In this document: positions 5,061 to 8,745 of the stretch, piece after piece | How positions within the stretch are numbered: the first letter of the stretch is position 1 | How the letters are laid out: each line of letters begins with the position of its first letter | Source: an uncultured Actinomycetes bacterium | Lineage (GTDB): Bacteria > Actinomycetota > Thermoleophilia > Miltoncostaeales > Miltoncostaeaceae | Assembly: GCA_903866425.1 (NCBI GenBank) | Contig: CAIPNN010000048.1 | Location: forward strand, 1 to 8,745 | Direction: 5' to 3' | Length of the DNA stretch: 8,745 bases | Notes under the pieces: generated by a model | What the model was told of the DNA's origin: nothing | The model's input: the letters and a program-made list of their open reading frames with translations, nothing else | Databases searched by the model: none | Translations under genes and position numbers: made by a program

Positions 5061-7715
5061 CGATAACGCGCCCGCAACGCGGGACGGATCGGCAAAGGGG
5101 TCGAGGGTGCCCGCGCGACCGGCGAGCATCCGTGCCTGGTCGAGCAGCGCGGCGGCATGCAGCCCGGTTGGCGTGGCATCGAGGTCGGCACGTGCGCCGC
5201 CCGGCGCCACCGAGATGCCGGCGTTGTCAACGGTGATGAGCCCGGCATCGCGGAGCGCTGCGAGCGCAATGGCCACGGCCCTCGGCGACCTGCTCACCGC
5301 CCCATCCCCCGCCAGCGCCTGGGCAAGCGACGGGCCCCAGACGAGGTGTGCGGCATCTGTCTGCAGCAGCGGCCAGATGGCGCGGGCGGTCTCCCGCACG
5401 CTCAGGTCGTCTTCGGCAATACGGAGCGCATGCCGCGCCTCGTCGTCCCCCCAGGCCACGTGCACGCTGCGACCGGCGCTGGCCCGTCGAAGCGAATCCA
5501 CATCGGCCTCACTCAGCGGTGGGTCAACCAGCACCAGATGAACATCAGCTGGCAGCTCCACCAGCGCAAGCGCCCGGTAGTCGAGCATTGCAAGCAGCGG
5601 GCCGCCACGGGCACGCGCGAGGCGGGCAGCCATGGCGGTGGCATCGCACCGCTCCCCGCCCAGTACGGCAACCTCCACGCCGAGACGACCGGGGGCGAGC
5701 ACCGACTCAAGCGTGCCGCGCCGTCGCGGCACATCGCTGACCACCGCCACCACTCCCCCATCGGCCCCGGCCAGCGAGACGATCAGGGGCAGCGCCCGCC
5801 CTTCACCCCGGCGATCGAACACGGCCGATGGTGGCGCGACTGCGTGGCTGGCCTCTGGCGCCGGGAGGGGCGCGTCCACCATGGCCCGTATCGCCTGGGC
5901 GTCAACACGATGCGTGCATGACGCATCGCACGGGGTCTCGCACAGTCCGGGGACCACAGGGCCCGCGGGCAGCCGCTCAAGCGCCTCGAGCGTCACCCGG
6001 GCACCAACGGTGTCCTGCCACCGCTCAACCTCAAGGCGCGCGATGGCGTCGTATCGCGCGCCCTCGCCATCCTCCTGCAGGGCCGGTGCCGTGTTGCCCA
6101 TGCTGAAGCCGATGGCCGGTGCCATCACCCCGCCCGCGGACAGGCGCGCCTTCAGATGACGGCCATCCCCGACGCGCGAGATTCCGGTGATCGCGCAGCC
6201 CGGAATGACGACACGGGGCTCGGGGTTGCCCCGGCCGAACGGTGCGAGCGCCTCAAGCGCCTCTGCCGTGGCCAGCGTGAGATCAGGGCCCCCGGCGACG
6301 GCATCAACGGAGCGGGTACGGGCCCGGGTGATGTCCGCTCTGCGCCCAGCGGCCGCCTGCTCGAGCGCCCCCCGGAACACGCCGATGTCACTGGTCCCGA
6401 GCGACACGCCCACAGCCCCGCTGTGCCCACCCCACCGGGTGAGCACCCCGTCGGCCTCGCCGACGATCGCGTGCAGATCAACCCCGGGCATGCTGCGCCC
6501 CGATCCCTTGGCCTCGTCGCCAGTGACCGACAGCACGATTGCCGGGCGGGCGAACCGCTCAACGAGGCGCGAGGCCACAATGCCCACCACGCCCTCGTGC
6601 CAGCCCTCGCCCGACACCAACGTGATGGGCGCATCGCGACGGTCGGCGGGTTCGGCCTCAACGATGGCGATGGCCTCGGCGGTGACCTCGCGCTCCACAT
6701 CACGGCGCTTCTTGTTGAGCGCCCAGAGTTCTTCGGCCAGTTCGCGCGCCTCGCGTTCGTCAGTGGCCAGCAGCAGGTCGAGGGCCCGCCCGGCATCGCC
6801 GAGTCGCCCTGCCGCATTGATGGCCGGGGCGAGGGTGAACGAGAGCCCACGTGGCGTGATGGCGCGGTGGTTCGACCCGCCCACGCCACAGAGCGCAACG
6901 ATGCCCGGTCGCTCCCCGCGCCTGATGGCGGTCATGGCCCGGTGCACCAGGCGGCGGTTGTCGCCGATCAGCGGCATCGAATCGGCAACGGTGGCGAGCC
7001 CCGCCAGATCCACGCCGGCATCGGCTGCCGGCGACAGCAGGTCGCCATCCATCTCACGGGCGATGACACGGGTGACGTCAAACACCACTCCGGCGGCTGC
7101 GGGGAGCACCTCCATTCCACGGCCGAGTGCCGGGTTGGCAAGGATGCCGGGCGGGCGGGCGCCGCCGGCCAGGTGGTGGTCGATCACCACCACATCCATG
7201 CCCAGTTCATGGGCGCGGGTGAGCGCCTCCACGCTCGACGTGCCGCAATCGACGCAGGTGATGACACGGGCACCCTCGTCGGCCAGCCGCTCCACCGTGG
7301 CCTCCGAGACGCCGTAGCCGTCGGTGAACCGACTGGGCAGGAACGTCACGACGTCGGCGCCACGGGCACGCAGCGCCCCCGCGAGAATTGCGGTGGAACA
7401 CACCCCGTCGCAGTCGTAGTCGCCATGAATCGCAATGCGCTCGCCACGTCGGATGGCCTCGATCAATCGCGTGGCGGCAGCACCCACCCCCTCGATGGCA
7501 TCGGGGTCGCGCAGGTCGCCGTCGGCCGCCAGGAACTCACGGGCCGCGACAGGGTCGGACAGCCCGCGCCGCACGAGAATCCACGCCATGGGCTCGGGGC
7601 ACGCCAGGGCATCCTGCACCCGCCGCACATCGGCATACGACACGCGTGATGCGCGCCAGGGCGGGGGTTCAGGGCTCATGTCGGTAGCGGTCATCGGCCC
7701 GGCCGACCGTACCAC
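5058..7715 (-). CDS. recJ: Single-stranded-DNA-specific 5'-3' exonuclease RecJ, long form with C-terminal extension
   Basis: This is an 885-residue DHH-family nuclease for recombinational, mismatch and base-excision repair. Catalytic motifs are present in order: GDYDCDG (98-104), VDCGT (155-159), the DHH triad IDHH (178-181), ATVADSMPLI (241-250) and INAAGRLGDAGRALDLL (299-315). The DHHA1 part follows with GWHEGVVGIVASRL (371-384), KGSGRSMPGVDLHA (403-416) and GGHSGAVG (429-436). Residues about 465-585 fit the OB-fold region (APFGRGNPEP at 491-500). A linker holds C592, C596, C600 and H602. The last 250 or so residues form an extra domain with LVDPPLS and VAWGDDEAR segments and a winged-helix-like end (RSPRAVAIALAALRDAGLITV), as in long RecJ proteins of Gram-positive bacteria; E. 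coli RecJ is about 577 residues. The start is uncertain: GTG 7715, ATG 7694 and ATG 7679 all lack a good ribosome-binding site, and recognisable similarity begins only near residue 19. It sits between the ABC1 kinase gene and rel. Confidence 0.96.
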   Translation of the reverse strand: MVRSAGPMTATDMSPEPPPWRASRVSYADVRRVQDALACPEPMAWILVRRGLSDPVAAREFLAADGDLRDPDAIEGVGAAATRLIEAIRRGERIAIHGDYDCDGVCSTAILAGALRARGADVVTFLPSRFTDGYGVSEATVERLADEGARVITCVDCGTSSVEALTRAHELGMDVVVIDHHLAGGARPPGILANPALGRGMEVLPAAAGVVFDVTRVIAREMDGDLLSPAADAGVDLAGLATVADSMPLIGDNRRLVHRAMTAIRRGERPGIVALCGVGGSNHRAITPRGLSFTLAPAINAAGRLGDAGRALDLLLATDEREARELAEELWALNKKRRDVEREVTAEAIAIVEAEPADRRDAPITLVSGEGWHEGVVGIVASRLVERFARPAIVLSVTGDEAKGSGRSMPGVDLHAIVGEADGVLTRWGGHSGAVGVSLGTSDIGVFRGALEQAAAGRRADITRARTRSVDAVAGGPDLTLATAEALEALAPFGRGNPEPRVVIPGCAITGISRVGDGRHLKARLSAGGVMAPAIGFSMGNTAPALQEDGEGARYDAIARLEVERWQDTVGARVTLEALERLPAGPVVPGLCETPCDASCTHRVDAQAIRAMVDAPLPAPEASHAVAPPSAVFDRRGEGRALPLIVSLAGADGGVVAVVSDVPRRRGTLESVLAPGRLGVEVAVLGGERCDATAMAARLARARGGPLLAMLDYRALALVELPADVHLVLVDPPLSEADVDSLRRASAGRSVHVAWGDDEARHALRIAEDDLSVRETARAIWPLLQTDAAHLVWGPSLAQALAGDGAVSRSPRAVAIALAALRDAGLITVDNAGISVAPGGARADLDATPTGLHAAALLDQARMLAGRAGTLDPFADPSRVAGALS
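5910..5942 (-). other. Candidate metal-binding Cys/His cluster in RecJ linker
   Basis: The codons spell CETPCDASCTH, residues 592-602 of RecJ, a C-x3-C-x3-C-x-H arrangement. It falls between the OB-fold region and the C-terminal extension. The other eight cysteines of this 885-residue protein are scattered, so three cysteines and a histidine within 11 residues stand out. A zinc or iron-sulfur site is possible; binding is inferred only from spacing. Confidence 0.4.
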
Positions 7716-7749
7716 CGCACACGGATGCCGACGGCCCGGCGGGCGGTCG
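7716..7749 (-). other. Short intergenic spacer between the ABC1 kinase gene and recJ
   Basis: These 34 bases (55 if recJ starts at ATG 7694, 70 if at ATG 7679) are the largest gap in the minus-strand cluster. I see no clear -10/-35 promoter, no Shine-Dalgarno and no hairpin with a T-tract. An internal recJ promoter cannot be excluded, but read-through from the kinase gene is the simpler reading. Confidence 0.4.
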
Positions 7750-8745
7750 CTACCAGGATCCGGAGCGGATCATCCCCCACACGATCCAGATGAACAGCAC
7801 GAGACCGGCCACGAAGCCCGGCACACCAACCCACGCCAGGCCGAAGATGTGCGGGCCCGTCTGCACCAATGTCCCGATGATGGCCGACCCGAGGATGACC
7901 GCCGACGCGATGAGCGCGATGGCGACCCGGTTCGCGGCGGCCAACCCCTTGTCGCTCGCAGCGCGGAGCTCCTCGAGGTTGATGGTGATGTGCACCTCGC
8001 CGTCCTTGAACTCGTCGAGGAGTTCGGACATCTGGAACGGATAGTCGAGGAGGGCACTGGCGTATTTGCCGATGTCACCCGACACCCGTGACCCGATGCG
8101 CTGCGGGCTGAAGCGCTCGAGGTACAGGCGCCGGGCGTACGGCCGGGCCGTGTCGAACACGTTGAAGTCGGGTGAGATCTGCAGCGCCACACCGGCGAGC
8201 GTGGCCAGCGCCTTGTCGAGCATGATCCAGCGGGATGGCAGGGTGATCTCGAGGTCGTAGATGATCCCGAAGATCGCATGCAGCGCCCCGCGTACATCGA
8301 TCTCATCCATGCTGGCGCCGTGGTACTGCGCCATCACCTCGGCCAGCGCCTGCACGAACTCCTGCTCCACCTCGCGCGGGTACTTGATGCCAAGTGCCTT
8401 GAGGTCGCGTGGGATGCGCTCGACGTTCTGGTCGATGATGTCGCCGAACAGGCGAATTGCCGACTCGCGGTCGGTGGTGGACAACGCCCCGACCATGCCG
8501 AAGTCGATGAGCCCGATGCGGTCGGGCCCGATGACCATGATGTTGGCCGGATGCGGATCGGCGTGGAACAGACCGTCCTGAAAGATCATCTGCATCCACG
8601 ACTCGGCGATGCGCACCGCGAGCGTGCGGCGCTCTTCGGCCGTCATGAGGTCGAGGTCGGTATGCGCCAGTGGACGCCCGGCGATGCGGTCCATCGTGAG
8701 CACGCGCTCAGCGGTACGGCGCCAGTGCACCTTTGGGACGTCGAC
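7750..8745 (-). CDS. ABC1/AarF/UbiB-family kinase-like protein, C-terminal 331 residues (5' end outside window)
   Basis: The frame is open to the right edge (first visible residues VDVPKVHW) and stops at TAG 7750-7752. In fragment numbering, LTMDRIAG (16-23) is the family's strand-and-linker segment after the N-lobe. HADPHPANIMV (61-71) is the ABC1 catalytic-loop motif, and GLIDFGMVG (78-86) holds the metal-binding DFG. A long helical region follows. The C terminus carries two hydrophobic helices (about VAIALIASAVILGSAIIGTLV and FVAGLVLFIWIVWGMI), the usual membrane anchor of UbiB proteins. The diagnostic KxGQ motif and Ala-rich loop are upstream of the window. UbiB and COQ8 relatives support quinone biosynthesis and lipid handling at the membrane through an atypical ATPase or kinase activity. 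Actinobacteria generally use menaquinone, so a strict ubiquinone role should not be assumed. It is the most upstream visible gene of the cluster. Confidence 0.93.
   Translation of the reverse strand, partial: VDVPKVHWRRTAERVLTMDRIAGRPLAHTDLDLMTAEERRTLAVRIAESWMQMIFQDGLFHADPHPANIMVIGPDRIGLIDFGMVGALSTTDRESAIRLFGDIIDQNVERIPRDLKALGIKYPREVEQEFVQALAEVMAQYHGASMDEIDVRGALHAIFGIIYDLEITLPSRWIMLDKALATLAGVALQISPDFNVFDTARPYARRLYLERFSPQRIGSRVSGDIGKYASALLDYPFQMSELLDEFKDGEVHITINLEELRAASDKGLAAANRVAIALIASAVILGSAIIGTLVQTGPHIFGLAWVGVPGFVAGLVLFIWIVWGMIRSGSW

Noticed and set aside
3547..5541. Very long plus-strand open frame (664 codons) antisense to rel and the 3' part of recJ
   Set aside because: It lies opposite clearly conserved rel and recJ codons. 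Its composition (His, Val, Leu, Arg, Asp rich with no recognisable domain) is what the reverse complement of GC-biased coding sequence gives. It also crosses a gene boundary, and I see no start region or family motif.
6156..7649. Plus-strand open frames of about 497 and 376 codons antisense to recJ
   Set aside because: They mirror recJ codons in high-GC DNA. The translations are rich in Arg, His, Pro and Ser and show no known motif.
7716..7749. Promoter or terminator in the kinase-recJ gap
   Set aside because: Only 34 GC-rich bases without -10/-35-like elements or a hairpin plus T-tract; nothing specific can be supported.
1..8745. Mobile element, CRISPR, phage, toxin-antitoxin or defence system
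   Set aside because: All bases are used by recognisable core or metabolic genes with uniform composition. No direct-repeat arrays, transposase, integrase or small unexplained gene pair is present.

Overview
The window is a gene-dense, very GC-rich bacterial segment with strong G/C bias at third codon positions and GTG as well as ATG starts. Gene content (a bifunctional Rel, a RecJ with a long C-terminal extension, an ABC1/UbiB-like kinase with two C-terminal membrane helices, a LytR_C membrane protein and split hydantoinase A/B genes) suggests an actinobacterium, possibly of the Thermoleophilia type. The phylum is an inference from protein style and composition. No rRNA or other taxonomic marker is present.

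Layout. On the plus strand, bases 1-341 hold the 3' end of a hydantoinase/oxoprolinase A-subunit gene (hyuA-like). It overlaps by 4 bases (ATGA) the complete B-subunit gene at 338-1867 (hyuB-like). These two should form one ATP-dependent amide-ring-opening enzyme. Everything from 1871 to the right edge is on the minus strand and runs right to left: an ABC1/UbiB-family kinase (7750 to the edge, 5' end missing), recJ (5058-7715), rel (2827-5052) and a two-helix membrane protein with an extracytoplasmic LytR_C domain (1871-2803). Gaps between these genes are 34, 5 and 23 bases, so they probably form one transcription unit whose promoter lies outside the window. The two units converge, with only 3 bases between the stop codons at 1867 and 1871.

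The minus-strand cluster combines respiratory-quinone or lipid-related kinase function (ABC1), single-strand DNA exonuclease repair (RecJ), the stringent-response alarmone enzyme (Rel) and an envelope protein (LytR_C). Its co-expression is plausible, but no common pathway is demonstrated. The hydantoinase genes are metabolically separate.

There is no gene-free stretch longer than about 35 bases. I see no RNA gene, insertion sequence, CRISPR array, attachment site or phage gene. This is ordinary chromosomal core and metabolic sequence. The most interesting details are a Cys/His cluster in the RecJ linker, the stand-alone LytR_C protein next to rel, and the tightly packed convergent gene ends with a GC-rich inverted repeat. 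I do not find evidence for a new multi-gene system.
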